Origin: Hyphomicrobiales bacterium
Lineage (GTDB): Bacteria > Pseudomonadota > Alphaproteobacteria > Rhizobiales > Rhizobiaceae
Length of the DNA: 64,000 nucleotides
Assembly (NCBI GenBank): GCA_900471515.1
Contig: UCFC01000048.1
Span: forward strand, 61,688 to 125,687
Direction of reading: 5' to 3'
In this document: in pieces, positions 8,107-16,430 of the stretch
Position numbering within the stretch: position 1 is the stretch's first letter
How the letters are laid out: every line of letters starts with the position of its first letter
Notes under the pieces: generated by a model
The model's database searches: none
What the model was told of the DNA's origin: nothing
The model's input: only the letters and a program-made list of their open reading frames with translations
Made by a program: the position numbers and the translations under genes

Positions 8107-9173
8107 CATTTCAGGCCGGCGGCCGGGACGAGCGGCGGGCGGCGCCCCTCCAGCACATGTTCGGCGGCAAGCCGCCCGAGCAGCGGCGCCAGAATGACGC
8201 CGGGATGACCGACGGCGACATAGGCGCCCTCGACATCGGGCAGGAAGCCCAGCCGCGGCAGGCCATCGGAAAAGACGGGACGATAACCCGCGGCGGCCTC
8301 CGCCAGCGCCACGCCTTCGGGCAAGATCAGGCGCTCCTGCATGACCTCCAATATCCGCTGGCCCATCCGTTCCGGCGCGTTTTCCTGCCGATCGTCGATA
8401 TAGGATTTGGCGACGTGCAACCTGTTGTCCGGCGACTGGCGGATCTCGAGACCGGGGCCGCGCAGGATGCGGGTTACGACAGGCGCCGCGCAACTGTAGC
8501 GCAGGATGATCGAGGGCGAGGCTTCGACGCCGGTCCGGAAACCGAGATTTTCGCACAGCCGGTCGACGGAGGTTCCGCCCGCCAGGATGACGAGATCGGC
8601 CTCGATCGCGCCATCGGCCAGGCGCACGCCCCGCACCCGGCTGCCCGAAAGGACGAGGCTTTCGACCTTGCGGCCGAAGGTGACGCTTGCGCCGGCGGCG
8701 TCGATCAGGTCCCGCGCCAGCCTTGCCGGATCGAGCGCGAGATCGCGCGGCGAGAAGATCGCGCAAGCGGGAGGCTGGCGCAGCGCGGGCTCCCATGCGG
8801 CAACCGTTGCAGCATCGACCAGCTCGACATCGGCGCCCGCGCCGCGATGGGCTGCTGCGAAGGCTTCGGTCCCGGCGACGGTTTCAAGCCAGAACAGCGA
8901 GCCGGAACGTGCGGCGGCAAAGGCGCCGGGCAGATCGGCCTGCAGGCGGGCATATTCGGCGAGCGCCTCCTGCACGAGGGCATAATTTGCCGCTCCCGGC
9001 ACGACATTGACGATGTTCACCCAGCCGAAGGCGCGCGCTGTCACGCCGCTGCCCGCCTGCGCGCCCTCGTCCAGCACATGGACGGCTGCGCCGCGGCGGG
9101 CGAAATGCAAGGCAAGCGCGGCGCCGACAATGCCGGCACCGACAATGACGACGCTTATCTTTGCGGATGCCAT
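8106..9173 (-). CDS. FAD-dependent oxidoreductase of the D-amino acid oxidase (DAO) family
   Basis: A 355-aa flavoenzyme. The N-terminus has the dinucleotide-binding motif VVIVGAGIVGAALALHFARR, then an acidic residue ending the second strand (LDEG), and a C-terminal flavin-binding segment (GHPGVILAPLLGRLAAEHVL). The overall layout is that of glycine/D-amino-acid oxidases; substrate cannot be deduced. The ATG at 9173 is favoured because AGGCGAG lies 8 nt upstream; a GTG nine bases earlier is too close to that site. It stands alone and converges on msrB. Confidence 0.85.
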   Translation of the reverse strand: MASAKISVVIVGAGIVGAALALHFARRGAAVHVLDEGAQAGSGVTARAFGWVNIVNVVPGAANYALVQEALAEYARLQADLPGAFAAARSGSLFWLETVAGTEAFAAAHRGAGADVELVDAATVAAWEPALRQPPACAIFSPRDLALDPARLARDLIDAAGASVTFGRKVESLVLSGSRVRGVRLADGAIEADLVILAGGTSVDRLCENLGFRTGVEASPSIILRYSCAAPVVTRILRGPGLEIRQSPDNRLHVAKSYIDDRQENAPERMGQRILEVMQERLILPEGVALAEAAAGYRPVFSDGLPRLGFLPDVEGAYVAVGHPGVILAPLLGRLAAEHVLEGRRPPLVPAAGLK

Positions 9174-9191
9174 GGCAGACACTCGCCTGAG

Positions 9192-9890
9192 CTAATCCTG
9201 CTCCTGCGGGCAAGGCCAGCTCGAAGGGACGGAAAGGCCGGAAGGCAGTTTGGTGGAGGAATCGCCGCAGGCAAGGTCGATCTGCGCCTGCTGCAGGCCG
9301 ATGGCGGCGGACAGGTCCATGCCTTCGATACGGGTCAGGAACATGAAGGCGCGGTCGAAGGTGATCGGGCCGTCATATTTGGCGCCGGTCAGATCGGCGC
9401 GCGAGAGATTGGCGAGCGCGAAGCTGACGCCCGTCAGGACCGCCTTGTCGAAATTGGCGCGGCCGAGCTCGGCTTTCTCGAAATTGGCCCCGGTCAGCCG
9501 GGCGCCGGTGAAATCGGCCCGCTGCAGCTCCGCGCCGACAAAGCTCGCGCCGTCTGCCACGGCCCCGGCGAAGGTGGAGCGGTAGGCCTCGATCTTGCCG
9601 AAATTGGCGCCCTCGACGCTGGCGCCGGCCAGCGAGGCGCGCACCAGGGTGGCCTTTTCCGCATTGGCGGATTTGAGGTTGGCGCCGCCGAGATCGGTCA
9701 GCGAAAAATCCGTGCCGGCAAGGTTGGCGCCCTGCAGGTCGCTGCCCTGCAGCATCAGGTTCTTCTTGTTGCATTCCTGCCAGTCGAGTTCGGGCGATGC
9801 CGTGCTGCCGCAGCTGGCGGCCATTGCCGGCAGCGAACAGGCCGCGACGGCCAGGAAAGCAGAAAGACCGAGCATCGAGCGTCCAAACAT
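9192..9890 (-). CDS. Exported pentapeptide-repeat protein
   Basis: A 232-aa protein with a signal peptide (MFGRSMLGLSAFLAVAAC) followed by a long run of pentapeptide repeats of the A(D/N)LxX type, about residues 45-165 (for example GSDLQGANLAGTDFSLTDL). Such repeats fold as a right-handed quadrilateral beta helix. Cleavage could be by signal peptidase I after AMA, or the VAAC could be a lipobox. The C-terminal 60 residues lack repeats and carry two cysteines. GGAGGAGAGG precedes the chosen ATG. Function is unknown. Confidence 0.85.
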   Translation of the reverse strand: MFGRSMLGLSAFLAVAACSLPAMAASCGSTASPELDWQECNKKNLMLQGSDLQGANLAGTDFSLTDLGGANLKSANAEKATLVRASLAGASVEGANFGKIEAYRSTFAGAVADGASFVGAELQRADFTGARLTGANFEKAELGRANFDKAVLTGVSFALANLSRADLTGAKYDGPITFDRAFMFLTRIEGMDLSAAIGLQQAQIDLACGDSSTKLPSGLSVPSSWPCPQEQD

Positions 9891-9995
9891 CAACCTCTCC
9901 TCCGCGAGTCGCGTCACCACAGATTCCTACAGGACGCAGACTAGGATAAAAATATGGTTAGTCCTTGCCGCCAATCAATCTGGAGGCGGCGGGGC

Positions 9996-10505
9996 TCAGG
10001 CTTTCGGCAGGCGCAGTTCCATGCAGGTCAGGTCCAGCCAGCGGCCGAATTTGATGCCGACCTCGGAAAACGTGCCGGCGATGCGGAAGCCGAGTTTTTC
10101 ATGGAGCTTGATGGAGGCCGTATTTTCGGCCTCGATGCCGGCGATCATGACGTGGATGCCGGCCGCCGTTGCCCGCTCGATCAGTGCGCGCATCAGCTTT
10201 TCGCCGATGCCGGCGCCGCGGCAATCCTTGTCGACGTAAACGGAATGCTCGACCGTGTGGCGGTAGCCGTCGAAGGCGCGCCAGTCGCCATAGGAGGCGT
10301 AGCCGGCGACCTTGCCGTCCATTTCGGCGACGATGACCGGAAAGCCCCTGCCCTTGCGCGCCCTGAACCATTCCAGCCGGTTGTCGAGATCGACGAGCGT
10401 CTCGTTCCAGATCGCCGTCGTATGTTCGACGGCGTGGTTATAGATATCCCTGATGGCAGGAAGATCGGCTTCGGCGGCGTCCCGGATGAGAAGGCTATCG
10501 GTCAT
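9996..10505 (-). CDS. GNAT N-acetyltransferase, phosphinothricin acetyltransferase-like
   Basis: A 169-aa GNAT protein. The opening IRDAAEADLPAIRDIYNHAV and the core SVYVDKDCRGAGIGEKLM (acetyl-CoA loop, about residues 92-109), then IAGIEAENTASIKLHEKLGF, are the pattern of the PAT/MddA subfamily, which acetylates phosphinothricin or methionine sulfoximine and sulfone. Length is typical. Whether it gives resistance to such analogues cannot be read from sequence. Confidence 0.88.
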   Translation of the reverse strand: MTDSLLIRDAAEADLPAIRDIYNHAVEHTTAIWNETLVDLDNRLEWFRARKGRGFPVIVAEMDGKVAGYASYGDWRAFDGYRHTVEHSVYVDKDCRGAGIGEKLMRALIERATAAGIHVMIAGIEAENTASIKLHEKLGFRIAGTFSEVGIKFGRWLDLTCMELRLPKA

Positions 10506-10604
10506 GTGGCAGGCCCGGCTGGCAATGGTCTTGTTCGATTGATCGCGTCTGCCGGGGCATACGCTGCGCCGGGGCCGATGTAAACGCCGGATATCGGCCC
10601 GATG

Positions 10605-11273
10605 TCAGAAGCTTGCGACCGGCAGGCTGAAGCAGGTCAGCACGGCCGAATAGTGCACGGCGGCGGCAGCCACCACGAAGCCGTGCCAGATCGCGTTCTG
10701 GAAGCGCAGCCGCTCCCAGACATGGAAGACGACGCCCAGCGAATAGATGATGCCGCCGATGACGATCAGCAGCATGGACGCATAGGGAATGCGCGAGGCG
10801 ACGGGTTCGGCCACCAGCACGCCGCTCCAGCCCATGGCGAGGTAGAGCAGGATCGCCAGCCGGTCGTACCGGCCCGGAAAGACGCATTTGACGAAGATGC
10901 CGAAGGCGGCGATCGCCCAGATGAGGATCAGCATCCAGAACAGCAGCGGATCGTCGGCGCCGCGCTCCAGGAAGGGCGTGTAGGTGGCGGCGATCAGGAC
11001 GAAGATCGCCGAATGATCGAACCGGCGCAGATACCATTTGGTGCGCGAAACCGGCCAGATATTGTAGGAAAAGGAAATGGCGAGCGTCAGCACCAGCCCG
11101 ACGCCGTAGACCCAGGCGGCAGCGAGCGCGCCGGCGGGGCTCCAGAGGGTGGCGTAGAAGATCAGCACGGTCACGCCGATCAGGGCAAAGAACAGGCCGA
11201 CGCCATGGACGATACCGTCGGCGATCAGCTCGTATCTGTCGTAGGCCCAGCGAATGCCGTTGAACTCGCCCAT
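10605..11273 (-). CDS. Hemolysin III / TrhA family membrane protein
   Basis: A 222-aa seven-helix membrane protein of the PAQR-related hemolysin III (TrhA/YqfA) family. Family features are the early DGIVHGVG (metal-binding His), RRFDHSAIFVLIAATYTP in the middle, and a C-terminal HVWERLRFQNAIWHGFVVAAAAVHY with further conserved His residues. E. coli YqfA is linked to membrane energetics; hemolysis is not implied. It stands between a GNAT gene and the uspA operon. Confidence 0.88.
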   Translation of the reverse strand: MGEFNGIRWAYDRYELIADGIVHGVGLFFALIGVTVLIFYATLWSPAGALAAAWVYGVGLVLTLAISFSYNIWPVSRTKWYLRRFDHSAIFVLIAATYTPFLERGADDPLLFWMLILIWAIAAFGIFVKCVFPGRYDRLAILLYLAMGWSGVLVAEPVASRIPYASMLLIVIGGIIYSLGVVFHVWERLRFQNAIWHGFVVAAAAVHYSAVLTCFSLPVASF

Positions 11274-11393
11274 GCACGCGCCCTTGCTCAGAGTAGCGGG
11301 ATCGTCGCACCGAAACGGCCGGGGCGCAACCGGACGCCCGGCAGCGCCAGGTTAAATCTTTGTGACAGGCGCTGCCCGTTCTTGATGGCGCGC

Positions 11394-11714
11394 CTATTTG
11401 CCGGCCGCACAATCCTCACAGAGCGGCGTGTGCGGCAGCACCGCAAGGCGGGCCTCGGAGATCTCGGCGCCGCAGCGGGCGCAGGTGCCGTAAGTGCCTT
11501 TGGCGATGCGTTCGAGGGCGGCGTCGATGGCGCGCAGTTCGTCCTCGCCGGCCTGGCCGAGACCTTCCAGCACTTCGTCATTCTCGTTTTCGATGGCGCG
11601 GTCCTCGTCATCGGCCGCCCTGGTGCGGCTGAGATCCGTATCGATCCTGCGCAGCCGCGCCGTCAGTTCGTGCCATCGGTCGCGCAGGATCTTTTCCTGA
11701 AGTTTCATATCCAT
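11394..11714 (-). CDS. DksA/TraR-type C4 zinc-finger protein
   Basis: A 106-aa protein with an N-terminal coiled coil (residues 5-75) and a C-terminal C4 zinc finger, CARCGAEISEARLAVLPHTPLCEDC. This is the DksA/TraR architecture of proteins that insert a coiled coil into the secondary channel of RNA polymerase. It lies 11 bp behind uspA, so the two are probably one transcript. It is shorter than canonical DksA, so a TraR/YbiI-like stress role is more likely than the housekeeping stringent-response protein. Confidence 0.85.
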   Translation of the reverse strand: MDMKLQEKILRDRWHELTARLRRIDTDLSRTRAADDEDRAIENENDEVLEGLGQAGEDELRAIDAALERIAKGTYGTCARCGAEISEARLAVLPHTPLCEDCAAGK

Positions 11715-11725
11715 GGCTGCCTGCC

Positions 11726-12136
11726 CTAACGATCCACCAGCACGGAGCACTTGGCGTGGCGCACCACGCGGTCGGCGGTGGCGCCGATGAAGTAGTTGTA
11801 GAAATCGGGAATGTGCGAGGCGATCATGATCAGGTCGGCGCCGTGGCTTTCGGCAGCGGCAAGGATGCCGTGGGCGGGCGGGCCGTTGCGGACTTCGACG
11901 GTGGCGCGGATGCCGGTCTTGGCGACAAGCTCGTTCAGGCGATCGCGGCCTTCCTTCATGGCGTCCTCGACAATGTTTCCCGGCAGTTCGATCGCGACAT
12001 AGGTCGGAATGTCCTCGACGACGTTGAGGAGGATGATCTCGCCGCCGGTGTCGAGCAGCTTTGCCGCCTTGCGGAAAATCCTCTCGCCTTTCTCGATGCC
12101 GCCGATTTCGATGGGAACGATGATCTTCCTGTACAT
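11726..12136 (-). CDS. Universal stress protein, UspA family
   Basis: A 136-aa single-domain Usp. It opens with YRKIIVPIEI, contains VVEDIP, and ends with the nucleotide-loop motif GATADRVVRHAKCSVLVDR, though the usual G-2X-G-9X-G(S/T) is degenerate. AAGGAGGATC precedes the ATG at 12136. It heads a two-gene unit with the DksA/TraR-like gene, and an FNR/FixK-like box sits about 62-75 bp upstream. This context suggests a response to oxygen limitation or energy stress. Confidence 0.9.
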   Translation of the reverse strand: MYRKIIVPIEIGGIEKGERIFRKAAKLLDTGGEIILLNVVEDIPTYVAIELPGNIVEDAMKEGRDRLNELVAKTGIRATVEVRNGPPAHGILAAAESHGADLIMIASHIPDFYNYFIGATADRVVRHAKCSVLVDR

Positions 12137-12197
12137 GCGATCCTCCTTGAGGCGTTGCTCTTCACCGACAACTTCCTCCCTAGATAGATAAAGCGCA

Positions 12198-12211
12198 TTG
12201 ACTGATATCAA
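12198..12211. promoter_or_regulatory. FNR/FixK-type anaerobox upstream of uspA
   Basis: TTGACTGATATCAA matches the consensus TTGAT-N4-ATCAA at 9 of 10 positions. It lies about 60 bp upstream of uspA, on the side where its promoter must be. Rhizobial usp genes are often FixK-controlled. The spacing to a plausible -10 was not convincing, so this is a candidate only. Confidence 0.5.
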
Positions 12212-12451
12212 GTGGGGGACCCCTGATCGTCAACGTTCGCAGAACGCTTCATCCTCAAAAACGGGTCTTCTGTGAACAATGCGAATGCGCCATATAGGAG
12301 GCAAGTACAGCGGCCGAGGGGAGCTTGGAGGCGAATGGACCGGCGACAATTCCTCGCGCTCGCTACGGGCGGCACATTTGCCGCCACCGCCGGTACGCCT
12401 TTCAATTCCCGAGCCAGTTCGATGGCCGGTTCCAGGGCAGGAGATCCCCCG

Positions 12452-13315
12452 ATGACATCGACCGAAACGTCCTATGCGCTGACGCGCCCTGCCTATATCG
12501 ACCAGTCGCATCTGGTGGTCAAAGATCTGGCAGCGGTTTCCGGCTTCTATCAGAAGATGCTCGGCCTTTCGGTTATCGAAAAGACGGCGAGCGGCGAGGT
12601 TCTCGGTGTCGCGGGCCTGCCGCTCCTGACGCTGACGACGGATGGCAACGCGCGCGAGGCCCCCCGCAACGCCGCCGGCCTCTTCCACACCGCCTTCCTG
12701 ATGCCGGACCGCACCGAGCTGGCGCGCTGGCTGCGCCATGCCGCCAACAACAATGTCGTGCTCGACGGCGCCTCCGACCATCTGGTCAGCGAGGCGATCT
12801 ATCTCTCCGATCCCGAAGGCAACGGCATCGAAATCTATGCCGACCGGCCGCACGACAGCTGGAAGTTCCACCCCGACGGCATGGTGGAAATGGCGACGCT
12901 GCGGCTCGACCTGCAGGCGCTCTACAACAGCGCGCCCGACGACGCCTGGACCGGCATGGCCGACGGCACCGCGATCGGCCACATCCACCTGCAGGTCGGC
13001 GATATCCCGCAGGCGGACGTCTTCTACCGCGACGTGCTGGGTCTCAAGCTGATGGCGCGCTATCCGGGCGCGAGCTTCTTTGCGAGCGGCGGATATCACC
13101 ACCATCTCGGCGCCAATATCTGGAACAGCCGCGGCGCCGGCAGGCGGGCCGAACATATGACCGGCCTTTCCGACTACAAGATCCGCTTCAACGACAGGCA
13201 GACGCTCGACACGGCCGTCGCCAGGCTCGACGAACTGGAGATCGCCAGCGAGAAGCGCGACGGCGGGGTCTTCCTGAAAGACCCGTGGGGCATCGGGCTC
13301 ACGCTCTCCGTCTGA
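12452..13315 (+). CDS. VOC-family ring-cleavage dioxygenase / glyoxalase-like protein (CatE type)
   Basis: A 287-aa two-module vicinal-oxygen-chelate protein resembling CatE-type catechol 2,3-dioxygenases. Module 1 starts DQSHLVVKDLAAVSGFY and ends EIYAD; module 2 starts IGHIHLQVGDIPQADVFY and includes YHHHLGANIW; His, His and Glu positions suit metal binding. I choose the ATG at 12452 because AGGAGA lies 7 nt upstream and the length fits the family. An upstream in-frame ATG at 12335 would add a twin-arginine-like leader (MDRRQFLALATGGTFAA), so an exported form is possible. A terminator follows. Confidence 0.82.
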   Translation: MTSTETSYALTRPAYIDQSHLVVKDLAAVSGFYQKMLGLSVIEKTASGEVLGVAGLPLLTLTTDGNAREAPRNAAGLFHTAFLMPDRTELARWLRHAANNNVVLDGASDHLVSEAIYLSDPEGNGIEIYADRPHDSWKFHPDGMVEMATLRLDLQALYNSAPDDAWTGMADGTAIGHIHLQVGDIPQADVFYRDVLGLKLMARYPGASFFASGGYHHHLGANIWNSRGAGRRAEHMTGLSDYKIRFNDRQTLDTAVARLDELEIASEKRDGGVFLKDPWGIGLTLSV

Positions 13316-13340
13316 AGAACTGTCTCCCAAGGCATCGAAA

Positions 13341-13380
13341 GGACCGTTCCGGCATCCCGCCGGGCGGTCCGTTCCCTTTT
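13341..13380 (+). terminator. Terminator after the VOC gene
   Basis: A long hairpin (GGACCG...CGGTCC with an inner CCGGC/GCCGG) followed by GTTCCCTTTT, 25 bp downstream of the VOC stop. Confidence 0.65.
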
Positions 13381-13561
13381 GCGCATCTGCCCGGTTGAGC
13401 GCCAGCTTGCGTGTCCGGGACGGCCGCAGGGGCCGGGCTCGACGCCATCATGCGCCTGTAATAAACTGGTCGTATCGTCCAGGATTACAACCCTCAATAG
13501 ATTTCGCAGCCAATCCCATCGTATACCGACGAAAGGTCCGCCAGCGGACGGAGGAGGCAGA

Positions 13562-16387
13562 ATGACAGTGGAGGATTCCCAGCGCGTCCGGCAGGTCGCC
13601 GAGCAGGTCGCGGCCGCCAGCCCGCCGGATGTGCAGGCCGATATCAATGCGCTGTTGCGCAGCGCGCAGAAGCCCGGCTGGCTGGACGAGGCCGGCCGCG
13701 CCATGAATGTCCGCTACGGCGGCATGCGCGCCTTGATGAACCGGGACCAGCCGGTCGAGGAAGGGGTCGATATCGGCCCGCCGCCCGTCGGCGACCTGGA
13801 AACGATCGTCTTTGCGGTGGGCACGCCGGTCTTCCTCGTCAGGAACAATGCCATCGACATCGACAGCGCCCGCGAGGAAGCCAGGGCCTGGCGCCGCATC
13901 CTGACCGACAATGCCGCCAACCTGAACCGGACCATGGTTTCGATCGGCCGTGTCGACGTGACCAATGCCGACCGCGACTATGCCGGAACGGCCTGGGTGA
14001 TCGACGACGGTCTGGTCGTCACCAACCGCCATGTGGCCAACCTTTTTGCGGAAGCCAGCGGCACCGGCTTCAAGTTCAAGATCGGCTTCGACGCGCGCCG
14101 CGAAATCGGCGTCAACATCGATTTCCTGGAGGAATACGGCAACCCCGCCAGCGACGAGGTGAAGATCGAACGCATCGTCTGGGTGGCGCCCGAAAGCGGG
14201 CCTGACGTTGCCTTCCTGAAGCTGCAGCAGGCATCCTCGCCGGTCGGCCGCATCAAGCTCGACCTTGCCTCGGAGGCGCCGGTGCGCAACCTGCCGGTGG
14301 CGGCGATCGGCTATCCCGCCAGCGATTCGCGCTTTTCCGACCAGCGGCTTGCCGAAAAGATCTTCGGCGGCGTCTTCACCAAGAAGCGGCTTGCGGTCGG
14401 CAACCTGCTGGCTGCCGACGAGAACCGCGTCACCCATTCCTGCTCCACGCTCGGCGGCAATTCCGGCTCGCCGCTGCTCGACATCGGCACCGGCAGGGTG
14501 ATGGGGCTTCACTACAGCGGAACCGAATTCATCGAGAACGACGCGGTGCCGGCGGCCGTTCTGCGGCGCTGCCTGCAGCGCGCCCGCGGACTGCTTGCGC
14601 CATTGAACGGGGAGATCATCATGAGCACCAACGAGGGAAGCGGAAGCGGCGCCGGTGGCGGCGGCGGCGGCAAGGTGACGTTCACGGTGCCGCTGAAGAT
14701 CACCGTCGAACTGGATAGCGCCGCGCTGCAATCCCCGCTCGCAGGCGGAGCGGCCGGCTCCCCTTCGGGGCCGTCCGTCACCGTCAGCGCAGCCGGCCCC
14801 GGCGGCAATGCGCCGTCGCCCTCGCCGATCGCCATGCCGACCAGGGAGCAGGTGCTGGCGGCGGTGCGCACCGCACGGTCGCTGCTTGCCAACCGTGACG
14901 ACGTCGTTGCCATCAAGCCCGGCTATCGCTTCGAGAAAGGCGAGATCACAGATCAGCGCGCCGTGGTGATCGCGGTCAACCGCAAGCTCGAACCCGGCGC
15001 CCTCGAAGCACGCGGGCGCACGAAACTGCCCGACTATATCGACGGCGTGCGCACCGACATTACCGTCGCCTCGGCGGAGGACCTGTTCGGCCTCGGTATC
15101 GAAGAGGCCGGGCAACCGAGCTGGCATACGAATTACCAGCCGCGCCCCGACCTGCCGCTGACCCGGCGCCCGGTCAACGGCAAATTCGTCATCCATACCG
15201 GGCCTGACGCAAGCTGGCCGCAGCTCGGCCCCTTCCTGTCGAAGACGCGCAGGTCGCTGGTCGTCGCCATGTACGATTTCGGGGCGACCAATGTCGCCAA
15301 CGGCGTACTCAACGCCGTCAAGGGCCAGGCCGAGACGATCGCCATGGTGCTGCAGATGGGCGGCAAGGTGCATGAGGGCGACCTGACGGATGCCGAGGCG
15401 GTCGCGCAGATCCGCGACGCGAAGGGCAGCAAGTTCGATTTCGCGCCGGCGAGCGTCGGCAGGAACGGCATCTTCGATTCCGCCTACCATATCAAGGTCG
15501 CCGTGCGCGACCACAGTGCCATGTGGCTTTCGAGCGGCAACTGGCAGAGTTCCAACCAGCCGAACGTGGCGCCTTTGACGAACAAGGACGACGCGGCATC
15601 GGCGCTCAGGCTCTACAATCGCGAATGGCATGCGATCCTCGAAGATGCCGGGCTCAGCAAGCTCTTCGAGGACCATATCCTGCGCGACCTCGAAGAGGCC
15701 AAGACGGTGACGGAGGCCGGGCTCGTGGCCGAACAGCTGGTCTTCCTGCCGGCCAACCTCGCCGTCGACACGCTGGAAGCGCCGCAAAAGCCGCGTTACT
15801 TCGAGCCGCTGACCGGCGAACGGACGATCGACGTGCAGCCGATCCTGACGCCCGACAACTATATCGACACGGTATTGCCGTTCATCCAGTCTGCCAGGAG
15901 CCGGATCTACTTCCAGAACCAGAGCTTCAATACGAAGACGGTGGGCGACGGATATCGCCGGCTGCTCGACGCGCTGCTGGAAAAGCAGACGAGCGGGCTC
16001 GACGTGCGCATCATCTTCCGCAGCTTCGGCTCCGAGGACCGCGACGTCATCAGCAACGCCAAGGATTACGGCTTCGATACAAACAAGATCCGCAAGCAGA
16101 AGAACTGCCACACCAAGGGCATCATCATCGACAGCGAAGCGGTGCTGATGGGCAGCCACAACTGGACGACGGCCGGCACCGGCTTCAACCGGGATGCGAG
16201 CCTGATCTTCTACGATGCTGAAATCGCCAAATTCTACGAGGAAATCTTCCTCTACGACTGGAACCGTATCGGCCCGGCGAGAATAGACGAAAACCTGCCG
16301 CCGCCGGTGCTCGCACCGGCCGGCGGAGAGACGGCGCCGCCCTCCGGCTACATCGCCGTCCCGCTCTCGATGGCGCTCGGGCGGTAA
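13562..16387 (+). CDS. Trypsin-like serine protease fused to a two-HKD phospholipase D
   Basis: A 941-aa fusion. Residues 1-120 are a helical region I do not recognise. Residues 125-345 are a trypsin-fold protease with the complete triad: H157 (TNRHVA), D215 (GPDVAFLKL) and S301 (GGNSGSPL). A Gly-rich linker follows at about 356-370. A region at 425-510 (VVAIKPGYRFEKGEITDQ) resembles segments seen near bacterial trypsin-like proteases. Residues 540-905 are a PLD with two full HxK(x4)D motifs: H643/K645/D650 and H850/K852/D857 with GSHNW. No signal peptide is visible, so it is probably cytoplasmic. GGAGG precedes the ATG at 13562. An in-frame ATG at 14621 (residue 354) has its own GGGGAG and could yield the 588-aa PLD part alone. 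Function is unknown; an effector or stress-conflict role is a guess. Confidence 0.88.
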   Translation: MTVEDSQRVRQVAEQVAAASPPDVQADINALLRSAQKPGWLDEAGRAMNVRYGGMRALMNRDQPVEEGVDIGPPPVGDLETIVFAVGTPVFLVRNNAIDIDSAREEARAWRRILTDNAANLNRTMVSIGRVDVTNADRDYAGTAWVIDDGLVVTNRHVANLFAEASGTGFKFKIGFDARREIGVNIDFLEEYGNPASDEVKIERIVWVAPESGPDVAFLKLQQASSPVGRIKLDLASEAPVRNLPVAAIGYPASDSRFSDQRLAEKIFGGVFTKKRLAVGNLLAADENRVTHSCSTLGGNSGSPLLDIGTGRVMGLHYSGTEFIENDAVPAAVLRRCLQRARGLLAPLNGEIIMSTNEGSGSGAGGGGGGKVTFTVPLKITVELDSAALQSPLAGGAAGSPSGPSVTVSAAGPGGNAPSPSPIAMPTREQVLAAVRTARSLLANRDDVVAIKPGYRFEKGEITDQRAVVIAVNRKLEPGALEARGRTKLPDYIDGVRTDITVASAEDLFGLGIEEAGQPSWHTNYQPRPDLPLTRRPVNGKFVIHTGPDASWPQLGPFLSKTRRSLVVAMYDFGATNVANGVLNAVKGQAETIAMVLQMGGKVHEGDLTDAEAVAQIRDAKGSKFDFAPASVGRNGIFDSAYHIKVAVRDHSAMWLSSGNWQSSNQPNVAPLTNKDDAASALRLYNREWHAILEDAGLSKLFEDHILRDLEEAKTVTEAGLVAEQLVFLPANLAVDTLEAPQKPRYFEPLTGERTIDVQPILTPDNYIDTVLPFIQSARSRIYFQNQSFNTKTVGDGYRRLLDALLEKQTSGLDVRIIFRSFGSEDRDVISNAKDYGFDTNKIRKQKNCHTKGIIIDSEAVLMGSHNWTTAGTGFNRDASLIFYDAEIAKFYEEIFLYDWNRIGPARIDENLPPPVLAPAGGETAPPSGYIAVPLSMALGR

Positions 16388-16430
16388 AGCCGGCGCCATC
16401 GTCATTCGCGGCCGCGGCGCCCTGCCCGGT

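Noticed and set aside
13448..16405. A 985-aa open frame antisense to the trypsin-PLD gene
   Set aside because: It is the mirror of a long GC-rich gene with intact catalytic motifs; the antisense product is low-complexity (Asp/Gly/Arg/His-rich) with no domain or start signal.
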